From positions 496,001 to 560,000 of the forward strand of contig JASPKZ010007542.1 in NCBI GenBank assembly GCA_030220185.1: a stretch of DNA of 64,000 nucleotides. The letters are read 5' to 3'. Positions 44,313-54,079 of the stretch are shown here, in pieces. The first letter of the stretch is position 1. Each line of letters starts with the position of its first letter. This stretch comes from Diploptera punctata. Its lineage: Eukaryota; Arthropoda; Insecta; Blattodea; Blaberidae. The notes beneath the pieces were generated by a model. It did not search any database. It was not told the DNA's origin and saw only the letters and a list, made by a program, of their open reading frames with translations. The translations under genes were made by a program, and so were the position numbers.

Positions 44313-46364
44313 CTAACGAAATGTTTTATTTTTATTTCTAGTTCTATGCGCAATACTATCTTTATCTTCTTCATCTTTTGGGGATACATTCTGTGGACAA
44401 CTGGGGTCTCTAATTCTTTCTCCGATAAGCGGTGATGACTTGAGGGACACGACAGGTGAACTCTCATCATTACCTGTAGTTTTAGTGTATACTACACGAT
44501 CATGCCCAGAGTAATTATGTATGTTAACACACAGCCTCTCGGTCGTCTCCTTCCAGCATTTTCTTGGAGTCCATTTATCCCATAACCAAAATATTAAAGT
44601 TCTGTAGCTCTTACAACAGCAAATGCAACAACAACAAGTCAAGGTTACGAATATGATCGTACCCATTACAGAACTCCATGTGGTTATATGTATATACCAC
44701 TTCGAATAATCATTTTCTTCTTGCTGTTTTATTAACTTACCTAAATCATCGGCCTTCATACTGGCCATTCTCAAATCATCTACCGATGACATTAGGTTAG
44801 ACATAGGCATGTCCAATTGTAATTTCTCGTAGTCGTTAGTTTTATCCATATCAAAGCAACAGTCGAAGTCAAGAGGTGCTGTCGGTATAAAATCTATGGT
44901 TAAGTTACTTACCAAATTACTCATGGCATGTAAGGTTACGTGGGCATTAAAAGCCTTGCAATTCTGTCCTAGCGATAATTTACCTTCCTTTTCAATATTG
45001 AGTTGTGTTGATTTGTCGCCACATAACACAGTCATACGATCTGGTTTTGGGGTGACAAATAACCATTCATTAGATAAATATAAGGGAATCCAGTAGGATT
45101 TGTTCAATGTGAAAATTCTAGTCTCGCAACTTTTTGGAACTTTAGTGGTGGATGGATGAAGAAGTGAAGCTTCACAATCAGCTTCAGGGGTGTACAAATA
45201 AATCGGTATATTTTCTTTACATACATAATGCAAAAGATTAGGACGAAAACATCCTGTTAGTTCATTAGTTGTCATTTTTCCGTAATGTTGTCTCAACGGG
45301 TCACTGAAAATATATTCTTTGTTTGCGCTTAGAAAAATGTAAATATTACCTTCCTTCTTGACAGGAAAAGGAAGTGTTTTATACAAGTGATACGGAGTAG
45401 GAGAGAGAAGGGGTATTTGTAATACATATACTAGATATTGTTTATAAGAATAGGTGTGAGGTGTAATTAAATTTTGAAGTTCTGAAAAAGAAAAATTAGG
45501 GTAGTCCAGACCAGTTGGTAGCGTTTGGGCTTTCATAACATTCTTAATTCTTTCCACCGTAATTAATTGAGGTTGAAGAGTTCCTTGCTCTGCGTGTACA
45601 AATGCGTCTATAAGAAGCTCAAAAGAATGCTGGCATTCTTCCACACCTCTAAGAGAAATCCTTATTTGTTCATTGGCTAAACTAATACCTTCTATTTCCT
45701 TCTGCAGTGCGTTAATCCTATTAGTGGTATAATTATTTAATTTTATTAAACCATTTTTTAAAATATTTTCATTCCGGTTCACCCTTGCTATAGTTAAGTT
45801 AACTGAATTAATGGTTGATTTAATCACTGTAATTTCATCCTTTAGAATATGCAAAAATTCTGCCTGTTCCTTCTCTAACTGTGAAATGTGCTTATTATAT
45901 TCCTCTGCATCAGATTGAGTCAGAGTACCGAATAATATCTTAGCAATATCTCCCATAAAATTTAAAACGCCTCTCTTGCTTCTAGTATTCTGTTCATTAG
46001 GTGTTTTTAAATATTCTGTGACTAATTCTTTTAAATTTTCAACATACCTGACTTTTGGTTTTACAAAGTGATTTAAACTCCCACAATCTGTCAAATGATA
46101 CCACTTTTCTCCCTTTATCTTATCACAATAATCAGTTATCAACCTTAAATGATTTTTTGTCTGTTTCCAAAGATCTCTAGTTGGTTCCAAGTTTATATAA
46201 CTTACCACTTTCCATTGTATAGGGTAAAATTGTATAATTCCTATCTCGTCAAAGTACACACCGGTCTTCGAATCCAGAGCTTTTACTTCTTGAGCGTCTG
46301 TAAGCTTCCCCAACCAAAATGGTATTAACATTTGTAGCATTACCCATGTGTTATGAAGTTTCAT
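44313..46364 (-). CDS. env: Env, baculovirus-F-like fusion glycoprotein (683 aa)
   Basis: Envelope glycoprotein of errantivirus type, predicted to sit in the membrane and mediate fusion. A hydrophobic signal segment lies at residues about 5-20. A furin-type site RSKR at 128-131 is followed by the hydrophobic fusion-peptide-like GVLNFMGDIAKILFGTL (132-148), the arrangement of baculovirus F proteins. A heptad-like region follows to about residue 230. A membrane segment near 563-584 contains a cysteine run (TCCCCICCC), and a ~99-residue hydrophilic tail ends the protein. Several NxT/S sites are visible. The start ATG overlaps the pol end by 14 bases and lies 11 bases after a splice acceptor, so expression from a spliced mRNA is likely. 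The frame is intact. Confidence 0.93.
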   Translation of the reverse strand: MKLHNTWVMLQMLIPFWLGKLTDAQEVKALDSKTGVYFDEIGIIQFYPIQWKVVSYINLEPTRDLWKQTKNHLRLITDYCDKIKGEKWYHLTDCGSLNHFVKPKVRYVENLKELVTEYLKTPNEQNTRSKRGVLNFMGDIAKILFGTLTQSDAEEYNKHISQLEKEQAEFLHILKDEITVIKSTINSVNLTIARVNRNENILKNGLIKLNNYTTNRINALQKEIEGISLANEQIRISLRGVEECQHSFELLIDAFVHAEQGTLQPQLITVERIKNVMKAQTLPTGLDYPNFSFSELQNLITPHTYSYKQYLVYVLQIPLLSPTPYHLYKTLPFPVKKEGNIYIFLSANKEYIFSDPLRQHYGKMTTNELTGCFRPNLLHYVCKENIPIYLYTPEADCEASLLHPSTTKVPKSCETRIFTLNKSYWIPLYLSNEWLFVTPKPDRMTVLCGDKSTQLNIEKEGKLSLGQNCKAFNAHVTLHAMSNLVSNLTIDFIPTAPLDFDCCFDMDKTNDYEKLQLDMPMSNLMSSVDDLRMASMKADDLGKLIKQQEENDYSKWYIHITTWSSVMGTIIFVTLTCCCCICCCKSYRTLIFWLWDKWTPRKCWKETTERLCVNIHNYSGHDRVVYTKTTGNDESSPVVSLKSSPLIGERIRDPSCPQNVSPKDEEDKDSIAHRTRNKNKTFR

Positions 46365-49300
46365 TTTCTTTTCCCTGCAAAGGAAAATATGGCTTTAATC
46401 TATTTGAATGTACCGTCTCATATTTGCGTTTACCTAACTTTTGTATTATCACGTTGTGACCTTCAGTAGTCTTAACCTCATATGGACCTTTCCATATTGG
46501 ATCTAATTTATTCCTATTTTCTACTCTGAGAAGTACTAGATCATCCTTCTTGAATTCAACATAATTGCTTTTCACACGCGATCGTTGTAGTTCCTTAAAC
46601 TTAATAAGCCTTTCTCTAGCTATCTCATGACAACTTTGCAATTTATTCCGTACATTTAGAATTAAATCGTCGTAATTATATAAAGGTTGTGATTTAGTTT
46701 GTAAAATTCCTGGGATATTACATTTTCTTCCATACAATAATTCATAAGGAGAGTATTTAGTAATACTATGGGGGGTAGTGTTGTACGTAAAACTGGCGAA
46801 AGGTAACCATTTGTCCCAATCGGCTCCTCTAGGATTGCAAAAACAACGTAAGTAGTTTACTAAGGTCTTATGAGTTCTTTCTAGAGCTCCATTACTTTCA
46901 GGGTGATAAGCAGTAGTGCTTAGTTTCTGAATCTTAAATAGTTTACATATTCTTTTAAATAAATCTGACATAAAATTTGTTCCTTGATCAGTTAATATGA
47001 TATCAGGAATCCCATAAATTAAAATAACATTGTTTACGAAAGCTTCTGTCACTTCTTCAGCTGTTTGTGTCTTTAAGGGTATGACTATTAAATATTTACT
47101 TAAGTTATCTTGACAAGTTAATATATATTTATGACCTCTCTCGGTTAGCGGAAGTGGTCCCACTACATCTAAATAAATTTTTATCCAAGGTTCCTTTTGT
47201 GTGTCCGTGACCTCTAAAGGTTGTTTTACTTTCTGCTTCTCGTCTTTATTAAATTGACAAATCTTACAAGTTTTAATGTAATTGGTTACGTCTTTCTCTA
47301 CTCCCGGCCAAGTTATGTATAATTTAATTCGATCGGTAGTTTTATTGATTCCAAGATGTCCTCCAATTGGACAGCTGTGAAATTCCTTGATTATTTCCTT
47401 CTTACGATCCTCAGTTAAGTGCGTATTATCCAAGGTGCAACATTCTACAGGGTGTCTACTCAAACTATCTGCGTTTACGTGTCTTTTACCTGCCCTATAA
47501 TGAATTTCGAATTCAAATTCTGAAAGTTGAAGTTTCCAACGTATTAATCTCGAACTAGGGTCTTTCACTTTAAATAGCCAGACCAATCCTTTGTGATCTG
47601 TCACTACTTGAAATTTACGTCCTAGTAAATAAGGTCTAAAATGTCTGCATGCCCATACTATTGCTAATAGTTCCTTTTCTACAGTGCTGTAATGCGATTC
47701 GGCTTGATTTAAAGTCCTGCTAGCGTAAGCAATGGGTTTATCATCTCCTAACGTTCCTTGACTAAGAATTGCGCCTAAAGCGTATCCACTCGCGTCTGTC
47801 GTTACTATAAAGGTTTGTGTGAAATCTGGATACTGTAACAACGGAGCTGTCGTTAATTTATCTTTCAATTTATTGAAGCTATTCTGTTCCGTATCTTCCC
47901 ACTTCCATTTTTTATCTTTCTTTAACAATTCAGTCAGAGGTTTTGCAATCGCACTAAATTCTTCTATAAATTTTCTGTAATATCCTGCCAAACCTAAGAA
48001 TGATTTTATGTCTTTAGGTGTCTTTGGAGTTGGAAATTCGGTAACTGCCTGTATCTTATTCGGATCGGGTTTGACACCTTGAGCGGTAACCACGTGTCCT
48101 AGATATTTTAATTCTTCTCTCAAAAATTCACATTTATCAGGTTCGATTTTTAAATTGTGTTTCCGTAACTGATTAAACACTTCCCGTAATTTTTTATTAT
48201 GTTCTTCTAAGGTTTCGCCCATTACTAATATATCGTCCATGTACACAAAGCATCTATTGCCTATTGAGTCTTGGAGTACCGAGTTCATCATCCTTTGGAA
48301 TGTAGCTGGTCCCGACCTAACTCCAAAAGGCATTTTCTTGTACTCGAAATGTCCGTTAGGGGTGCTAAAAGCGGTTTTACATTGGTCTTCCTCAGCGATC
48401 GGCACCTGAAGGTATCCACTTGCGCAATCTACTGCTGAAAAATATCTAGCCTTTCCTATTTTGTCTAATATATCTTGTATATTAGGAAGAGGATAGCTGT
48501 CTCCTACGGTTACTTCGTTTAACTTTCTAAAATCTATACAAATTCGCCACTTTTTCTTTCCAGAAGCATCTTCCTTTTTAGGTATTACTATTAGTGGAAA
48601 ATTCCATTCGCTCTTACTATGTGCGATAATACCGTCTTCTAACATTTGTGTAACTTGTTTGTCAATCTCCTCTTGATGAGCCTCTGCTAACCTATAATTC
48701 TTCAAAGTTATAGCTCTTCCTTTAGGAATTGAAGGTGTGGGTATGGAATGTGTAGCAGCTGTTGTGCTTGTTAGTCTATCTCCCGGAAGCTTAAATATGT
48801 CCGCGTATTCTGTGCAAATGTTTCGTATACTATGGGCTCCTTCTTTCACGTGTTCAAGTCTCAGATTTTTATTTAATAAATCTAATCTTTGAGGTACGAA
48901 ATTTTCAACTGATACTTCCTGTTCCTTACTTATTTGAGTGGGCGGTTTAACTAGTTCTGGTATTTTCTTTATTATCTGTGCGTCAGCTGTTAAATTAATT
49001 ACTAGGCATGTGAATGTCTTATCACATTTTGTTATCCCGTTAGCGCAAATTAGCCCTGGCTGTAAAATTTGCCGTTCTATGAATCTGTTCCCTCTTTCGT
49101 TCGTAGGAAATTCCATTAAATTTTCACTATACGGAGGAATAATCATCTTTTTATTTAACATATAACCTTGTTCCATGAGCCAGTCTTGGCCTAAAATTAT
49201 ATCTAAATCTCTGGGTAATTTATCTACTATATGACAATTAACAACTGTATGATTTTCACAATTATTCAATACTAATTGAGTTATCCCATTTACTTTTATA

Positions 49301-50118
49301 GAGTTCCCACTAATACCTTGTATTTTCATATTACAGTTATCCTTTATAACGTTTCTCTTTAGTGATGTTTCTTTAACTAATGATATTTGTGCACCAGTAT
49401 CTATCAATACTAAACCTAGGCCATTTTTTAATTGTTCACTTAGGATATACATCTCCCAGGGTCTCGGTTCATAACCAGAGGCGTCCCACTGATTAATAGC
49501 ATTAAGAGTCCCTACTTCGATCTCACAACACGCTGTCTCCATTGAGGTAGGTTTGGTGTCCTTGGATTTTTCCTTAAATCCACTATCCCAAGTTCTATCC
49601 CTTGTGGACGACTCGTAGCGTTTCCCTCTATTATTCCACTGTTTCGAGCCTACAATCTCTTGGCGTTTCTCTCTATTATTCCACTGTTTCGAGCCTACAG
49701 TCTCTTGGCGTTTCTCTCTATTATTCCACTGTTTCGAGCCTACAGTCTCTTGGCGTTTCTCTCTATTATTCCACTGTTTCGAGCCTACAGTCTCTTGGCG
49801 TTTCTCTCTATTATTCCACTGTTTCGAGCCTACAGTCTCTTGGCGTTTCTCTCTATTATTCCACTGTTTCGAGCCTACAGTCTCTTGGCGTTCCCCAACC
49901 ACGCTAGGCCCACAGTCACAGAACCCATTTATCGGCGTTCTAGTCAACTTATGCAGTTCGCCTTGCGACACTGCCCAACAAACACTGTCATCTGGGGATT
50001 CGTTTGCGTCACTAACTATTTTAGCGGCTTTATCTATCCTATCCTTAAACTTCTGATCAACTAGTTCAGGTAATTCCCCTTCCATATTTACCCTAGTATG
50101 ATCCCTCAGGCACTCCAT
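46351..50118 (-). CDS. pol: Pol polyprotein: protease, RT, RNase H, integrase (1255 aa)
   Basis: Single open frame for the enzymes of a Ty3/Gypsy element. Residues 78-167 are six tandem 15-residue units (QETVGSKQWNNREKR). The aspartic protease has LIDTGA (Asp240) and ILGQDWL (307-313). RT runs about 430-680 with catalytic YMDD at 626-629. RNase H starts at TDASG (774-778). Integrase has an HHCC finger (H914, H921, C951, C954) and the catalytic triad D984, D1044, E1080 with exactly 35 residues between the last two. A WKGPYEV box is near the C-terminus. The frame is open upstream to 50226, overlapping gag by 79 bases in the -1 frame, so the ATG at 50118 need not be used. No defect is seen. Confidence 0.95.
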   Translation of the reverse strand: MECLRDHTRVNMEGELPELVDQKFKDRIDKAAKIVSDANESPDDSVCWAVSQGELHKLTRTPINGFCDCGPSVVGERQETVGSKQWNNREKRQETVGSKQWNNREKRQETVGSKQWNNREKRQETVGSKQWNNREKRQETVGSKQWNNREKRQEIVGSKQWNNRGKRYESSTRDRTWDSGFKEKSKDTKPTSMETACCEIEVGTLNAINQWDASGYEPRPWEMYILSEQLKNGLGLVLIDTGAQISLVKETSLKRNVIKDNCNMKIQGISGNSIKVNGITQLVLNNCENHTVVNCHIVDKLPRDLDIILGQDWLMEQGYMLNKKMIIPPYSENLMEFPTNERGNRFIERQILQPGLICANGITKCDKTFTCLVINLTADAQIIKKIPELVKPPTQISKEQEVSVENFVPQRLDLLNKNLRLEHVKEGAHSIRNICTEYADIFKLPGDRLTSTTAATHSIPTPSIPKGRAITLKNYRLAEAHQEEIDKQVTQMLEDGIIAHSKSEWNFPLIVIPKKEDASGKKKWRICIDFRKLNEVTVGDSYPLPNIQDILDKIGKARYFSAVDCASGYLQVPIAEEDQCKTAFSTPNGHFEYKKMPFGVRSGPATFQRMMNSVLQDSIGNRCFVYMDDILVMGETLEEHNKKLREVFNQLRKHNLKIEPDKCEFLREELKYLGHVVTAQGVKPDPNKIQAVTEFPTPKTPKDIKSFLGLAGYYRKFIEEFSAIAKPLTELLKKDKKWKWEDTEQNSFNKLKDKLTTAPLLQYPDFTQTFIVTTDASGYALGAILSQGTLGDDKPIAYASRTLNQAESHYSTVEKELLAIVWACRHFRPYLLGRKFQVVTDHKGLVWLFKVKDPSSRLIRWKLQLSEFEFEIHYRAGKRHVNADSLSRHPVECCTLDNTHLTEDRKKEIIKEFHSCPIGGHLGINKTTDRIKLYITWPGVEKDVTNYIKTCKICQFNKDEKQKVKQPLEVTDTQKEPWIKIYLDVVGPLPLTERGHKYILTCQDNLSKYLIVIPLKTQTAEEVTEAFVNNVILIYGIPDIILTDQGTNFMSDLFKRICKLFKIQKLSTTAYHPESNGALERTHKTLVNYLRCFCNPRGADWDKWLPFASFTYNTTPHSITKYSPYELLYGRKCNIPGILQTKSQPLYNYDDLILNVRNKLQSCHEIARERLIKFKELQRSRVKSNYVEFKKDDLVLLRVENRNKLDPIWKGPYEVKTTEGHNVIIQKLGKRKYETVHSNRLKPYFPLQGKENETS
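46374..46385 (-). promoter_or_regulatory. Predicted env splice acceptor, left element
   Basis: Minus-strand TTTTCCTTTGCAG|G with the AG at 46376-46375, 11 bases upstream of the env ATG. Strong pyrimidine tract. Pairs with the donor at 51047/51046. Confidence 0.6.
49618..49887 (-). repeat. In-frame 45-bp tandem repeat, six units
   Basis: Six units of 45 bp at the start of pol, encoding QE(T/I)VGSKQWNNREKR. Five units read QETV and the last reads QEIV with RGKR. The right element has five units with a different T/I pattern. Confidence 0.95.
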
Positions 50119-50139
50119 GAGTCCTGGCGCGCAGTCAGA

Positions 50140-50187
50140 CGGGAGGATTACCTGCGACTGCTCAGGTAACCCGAATTCTCGTTTCCC
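50140..50187 (-). promoter_or_regulatory. Predicted -1 ribosomal frameshift signal, left element
   Basis: Slippery heptamer G GGA AAC (minus strand 50187-50181) in the register X XXY YYZ of the gag frame. After a 7-base spacer a stem CGGG-TTACCTG pairs with CAGGTAA-(TCCT bulge)-CCCG (50173-50140), and it includes the gag stop. A -1 slip enters the pol frame, which is open here. Confidence 0.75.
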
Positions 50188-51029
50188 TGGCGGCCTCCCA
50201 GAGCTGCTCTGTCCCGTCCTCCATGCCTACGGGGTTGCGGTCTCTTACCACATTCTCTACTAATGTGCCCTATCTCATTACAATTATAACACCTTATTTC
50301 TTTTGTGGCCAGGTTAACCTCTCTCTTTATCTCTGATCCGTACGGTCTTCTAAATTCCCTTTTTACTGCCCCTGTGATTGGATGTCCTTGTCCATTTTGA
50401 TTACCCCTAAATCTCGTGGACTTTACCTCGCTTTCTTCCTGTAATGCGGTTTCGATTAGTTGCGCTAATGATTCTTCTTCACCCTTAGCCTTTACTATAT
50501 ACTTAATCTTATCGTCCTTTAACCCTGCTACGAAAGTACCTTTTAAAAATTCTCCTATCAGCTGTAGGCCTCCTTCTACATATCTCGAATTATCGCGTCT
50601 TTCTAACCTCTCCAATCTATTTCTGACTTCTCTTCTTAAATCCATGGCTATTCCATCTAATCTTGAACCCCACTGTGCAACTGTTTCATTTGTACTTTGT
50701 TTTGAATTAAAGAGTATTCCTGCATAATATTCTAGCGTTCTCCTTACAGAAAAGTTCTCCTCCAATATTGCTTTAACTTGAATCCAAGTTTCTCTCTCTG
50801 TCCTAGCTAAAAGTCTATCTTTAGCGTCTCCTGAAATTTTGGATTCTATAAATCTTAACAATAAGGGTTGTTTGGTTGGATGGACTACCTGAACCGCAGC
50901 TTCTACTCCTTCTATAAATTCTCTTAAATGTTTGGGGTTTCCATCGAATGTTCGGGGTATCAACTTAACTGCTTGAACTACAGGGATATAGCTTTCCTCG
51001 CTAATATCAATATCGCCCTCGCTAGCCAT
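50148..51029 (-). CDS. gag: Gag, retroelement nucleocapsid/capsid protein (293 aa)
   Basis: Structural protein that packages element RNA. Residues about 20-200 form a capsid-type helical region, including the FDGNPKHLREFIEGVE segment common in Ty3/Gypsy Gag proteins. A CCHC zinc knuckle CYNCNEIGHISREC lies at residues 247-260, inside a basic, Gly/Arg-rich tail that binds nucleic acid. The start ATG is 17 bases after a strong splice donor. The slippery heptamer sits at codons 281-283, 10 codons before the stop. The length is short for Gag but complete, and the protein is identical to that of the right element as far as I can see. Confidence 0.93.
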   Translation of the reverse strand: MASEGDIDISEESYIPVVQAVKLIPRTFDGNPKHLREFIEGVEAAVQVVHPTKQPLLLRFIESKISGDAKDRLLARTERETWIQVKAILEENFSVRRTLEYYAGILFNSKQSTNETVAQWGSRLDGIAMDLRREVRNRLERLERRDNSRYVEGGLQLIGEFLKGTFVAGLKDDKIKYIVKAKGEEESLAQLIETALQEESEVKSTRFRGNQNGQGHPITGAVKREFRRPYGSEIKREVNLATKEIRCYNCNEIGHISRECGKRPQPRRHGGRDRAALGGRQGNENSGYLSSRR

Positions 51030-51040
51030 AATGGAATTGG

Positions 51041-51048
51041 ACTCACCT
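51041..51048 (-). promoter_or_regulatory. Predicted splice donor, left element
   Basis: Minus-strand AG|GTGAGT, exon end at 51047 and intron start at 51046, 17 bases upstream of the gag ATG. A near-consensus 5' splice site. Confidence 0.6.
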
Positions 51049-51370
51049 AAAGAAAGATGTAGGGTGGTCTGAGATGCACAGTTCAGAGTCGTAGTGATGG
51101 CCTTTCAGCTCCCCTCAGGGTGCGACTCCTCTCGCGGTGCAGGCTGCCAACGGCTGAACACCAAGGACGTCCCTCGAGCGCGTCGGTGGCTGCTGGTGTT
51201 GGCCTCAGGACCACTGTCTGCTTTCCTCTGGTGCGTTTACGGGTACCACGGCGCCTGTGGATTACTCTGGAGCGTTGATCCCTCGAGATAGGCTCTGAAT
51301 TATCTGGGACTAATTGAAGAGTCTCTCCAGCTCGTTCGCACCTTCGGATGTCTCACTGCTCGCTGGTTTT

Positions 51371-51393
51371 CCAATCCCGATGCGCTGCCACCA
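51371..51393 (-). promoter_or_regulatory. Primer-binding site, left element
   Basis: Directly after the 5' LTR the minus strand reads TGGTGGCAGCG followed by CATCGGGATTGG. The first 11 bases complement a tRNA ending CGCTGCCACCA, as in some tRNA-Leu species. The match beyond that is poorer. The primer identity is inferred. Confidence 0.65.
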
Positions 51394-52121
51394 TGTAATA
51401 TCTGGGTGGTCGATTCCTTCTATAATTATAAGGATTATTTTTAAAGTATAAATAATAATCAAAATAAGTAAGAGTTGTGTCAGGAGGTGAAGATCGTCTT
51501 GAAGTTCTAGTAGATATCTGTAAATTTATAGATTAGGAATCAACCCCAGGAATTCTTCGGAAATGTGGTTAGTAGATAGGATTAAACCTAACTATAAGAA
51601 GACACAGCGGAGCAGTAGTGAGAAACAAACAGACTTTAATACAAAAAAACGTGAGACAGGGTATCGGTAACACCGATGAAAAAAAACTGTCTAACTTACA
51701 ATCATAAGTTTCATACATATATACCAGTTGAGTAATGACGTAGTTACAATGTATACGTGAGAATCAATTTGGTTGTATTGTACATGTAACCAGATTCTCC
51801 CTTTCTGAAAAGCATATTGAATGCGCTTAACCTATGACCTTTTAAAAGCTAAGTCATCATTAGGTAAGACTACCTATTGTGTAACAATCCCTTATACTGC
51901 ATGACTTTTCCAAATAACTACAAAGGTAATACCTATTTAAATATTCATGACAGAATTCTTTAAAATCATTCTTCAGCATATTTTAACAAAAAGATCAATT
52001 AGGTCAATAATTGTGTTAATTTAGGACAGTCATACATTATAATGAATGTTCATATTATAAAATATATATATATTATGATATACTTCAATATATATTATGA
52101 TATACTTCAATATATATTACA
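51394..52121 (-). repeat. 5' LTR of the left element
   Basis: 728 bp, same sequence as 43539-44266. Its outer end faces the outer end of the right element's 5' LTR across the 1,958-bp spacer. Confidence 0.95.
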
Positions 52122-52177
52122 AACTATTTCTCTTGGAACTTACATAATGGCGCATAGCCGGTTGTTGCATAATACCG

Positions 52178-52470
52178 TCCAATTGAGCTTATTTGATTTC
52201 TTTGTACTTCTCATTCCTTTTTGTAATTATTGTTCCTACTTCTTCAATGCAGCTACTTCTTCAAAATTTACCTCATTTTTCTTTAGCTGACTACTTCCAT
52301 TATACAATGTATTTCTATGTGTGAACACACATTTAATTTTATTGATGTTTACATCCAGTCACAATTTTTGTGTTACTCAATACAGTGTGCGTGTTGGTCC
52401 TTAGTATCTCCTAGCTATTGCCCAATAGTACTACATAATCAACACAGACTAACAGCTTAATAGTACCCTC
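52178..52470 (-). mobile_element. RTE-like LINE fragment in the spacer
   Basis: Matches the minus-strand RTE near 27,940-28,215 (ATTATTGTTCCTAC, TGTATTTCTATGTGTGAACA, TTTTATTGATGTTTACATCC, CTAACAGCTTA). Confidence 0.75.
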
Positions 52471-52789
52471 CATGGTATCAATACCTTATCGTGGTAGAGT
52501 GGCTTGTGTGCTTAAATGACCACGAGATCTATGCGGTGGTAGTAAACCTATTGCTAACGAAACGATTACTGGACAGGTCGTAGGAGAAAAGCCAGACGAA
52601 AAAAGTACCTTGGTCGATATTTTAACGTAAAAATAGAACCGTCAAGAAACGAGGACATGGTTTCCATTGGGGTAAAATTCTCGGGGGAAAAATAGTCCCC
52701 ATTCGGTTCTCCGGTCGGGGTCTACTTCAGAGAATCCATGCCAAAGGCTCAAACATAGGAACATGTCCGTATGAACATGGAATGTTCAT
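52471..52789. other. Unidentified repeat-like spacer
   Basis: Contains ACCTTATCGTGGTAGAGTGG and CGAAACGATTACTGGACAGG. It resembles the untranslated lead of some insect retroelements, but I cannot name it. No open frame. Confidence 0.3.
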
Positions 52790-53430
52790 TTATATGCAGA
52801 TTGTTAATGTTTATACATATTTCTGGGCATAAAGTTTCATTTTTCTTCTCCACTCGTCTTTCTCCATCCATTTCAAGTCCTCCAGCTCTCTTGTTCTCAT
52901 TCCTGTTCTTATTTCTTGCATCCACAGGTTTCGAGGTCTTCCTTTCCTTCTTCTTCCAGGTGGACCCAATGTTTTCCTGGGTAACCTTTCTTCTTGCATT
53001 CGTCCTACGTGCCAATACCAATTTAATTGCTCATCATCATCACCATCCGGTATCATGGCAGCTGCCACCGTCTTCCGGAAACCAAACGCCATTCCTCTCT
53101 GTCCATCCATAGATCTTCCTCCAATCCTCTGATATTCATAGCTGCTTGAACCCCTTCTATCCAAGTTTTCTTTGGTCTTCCTCTCTTCCTCCTTTCTATT
53201 GGGATCCATTCCATAACAATTTTAGGCATTGCTTTGGCATTCTTTTGACATGGCCATACCACTGTTCTCTTTTCTTTTCTATAATGTCTATGATGTTTAA
53301 TTGCTTATATATTATATAATCTACTACTGAATATCTAATAGTCATTTCTTCTCGTATGACAGTATTTTTCTTACTTTTTTCTAATTTTGAACATCTTGCT
53401 GCTCTCCTCAAGAAAGCCATTTCCATCTAC
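52790..53430 (-). pseudogene. Two LINE C-terminal tails
   Basis: 52811-53045 reads WYWHVGRMQEERLPRKTLGP then GRRRKGRPRNLWMQEIRTGM. 53053-53300 reads QWYGHVKRMP and IERRKRGRPKKTWIEGVQAA on the same strand. Both are the basic C-terminal signature of insect non-LTR elements, from two different families placed end to end. No RT is present. Confidence 0.65.
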
Positions 53431-53509
53431 ATAAGTTTAGGACTTTATATAATAATCATAATAATAATAATACCTATATATATATTTCGAAGTAACCAAT
53501 TGATTTTTT

Positions 53510-53655
53510 CTTCTTCTACTACTACAAGGTTTAGGCTATACAGCCTGTTCCGTCGAAGTTAAAAGTGGAGTCCATCTTCTACGTGGTCGGCCAACATCTC
53601 TTGTTCCTCTGGGATTATACAGGAAAGTTCTTTTTGGTATTCTTTCGTTGTTCAT
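53510..53655 (-). mobile_element. Short LINE 3'-end fragment
   Basis: GGCTATACAGCCTGTTCCGT and GGTCGGCCAACATCTCTTGT resemble the 3' ends at 33,545 and 38,160 (GACCTGTTCC, GGCCTGTTCCG). No coding capacity. Confidence 0.45.
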
Positions 53656-53659
53656 TCTC

Positions 53660-54079
53660 ATTAATATTCAATCTCCGTCGTAATGACCACGTGGCTCCTT
53701 CATTTCAGGCCTTATCATGGCTACGCCTAAATGACAGAAGAAATTTACATTCACATACCTTACTATTCCAAATTCTGCACACATATTTACCAACTTATTT
53801 AACAATACGTTTTCAAAATTTATCGGCTCATCACAATTTAGGAACAAGATCACAAGACTCTTCTTTACTTTTGATACCATAACACAGGACCTGTCTATAC
53901 TCTGAATCTTACACAATATCTATGGCTAGAGCATGGAACTCACTTCCCAGTCATGTCAGGGACTGTCAATCGCTATCATTATTTAAATGCAAATTAACTG
54001 ATATCTTAAGTTCGACACAATGAAAACATTAACTGCATAACAACTATATAGAGCATTCCATTAATAATCATCTAGGAAG
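53660..54079 (+). mobile_element. CR1/jockey-like LINE 3' part, split by the right retroelement
   Basis: Plus-strand C-terminal segment (RNDHVAPSFQALSWLRLNDR then LLFQILHTYLPTYL) and the beginning of the 3' untranslated region. It stops at GAAG (54076-54079), where the errantivirus-like element inserted, and resumes at 62619. A relative of the LINE at 1062-2847. Confidence 0.75.

Larger units (their letters stand above)
43539..52121 (-). mobile_element. Errantivirus-like env-bearing LTR element, intact copy (left)
   Basis: An 8,583-bp Ty3/Gypsy (Metaviridae) element in minus orientation. In its own order: 5' LTR (51394-52121), primer-binding site, gag, pol, env, polypurine tract and 3' LTR (43539-44266). 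Both LTRs are 728 bp and appear identical. The host flank AACT is repeated at 43535-43538 and 52122-52125. All three genes are open from start to stop. It is nearly identical to the copy at 54080-62614, differing by one extra 45-bp unit in pol and by three single-base indels, plus some substitutions in the 45-bp array. Structural integrity and matching LTRs argue for recent insertion; whether it is still active is not shown by sequence alone. Confidence 0.95.

Noticed and set aside
49602..50064. Repetitive frames opposite the pol repeat array
   Set aside because: They are antisense shadows of the 45-bp repeat; the pol frame on the other strand carries the conserved domains.
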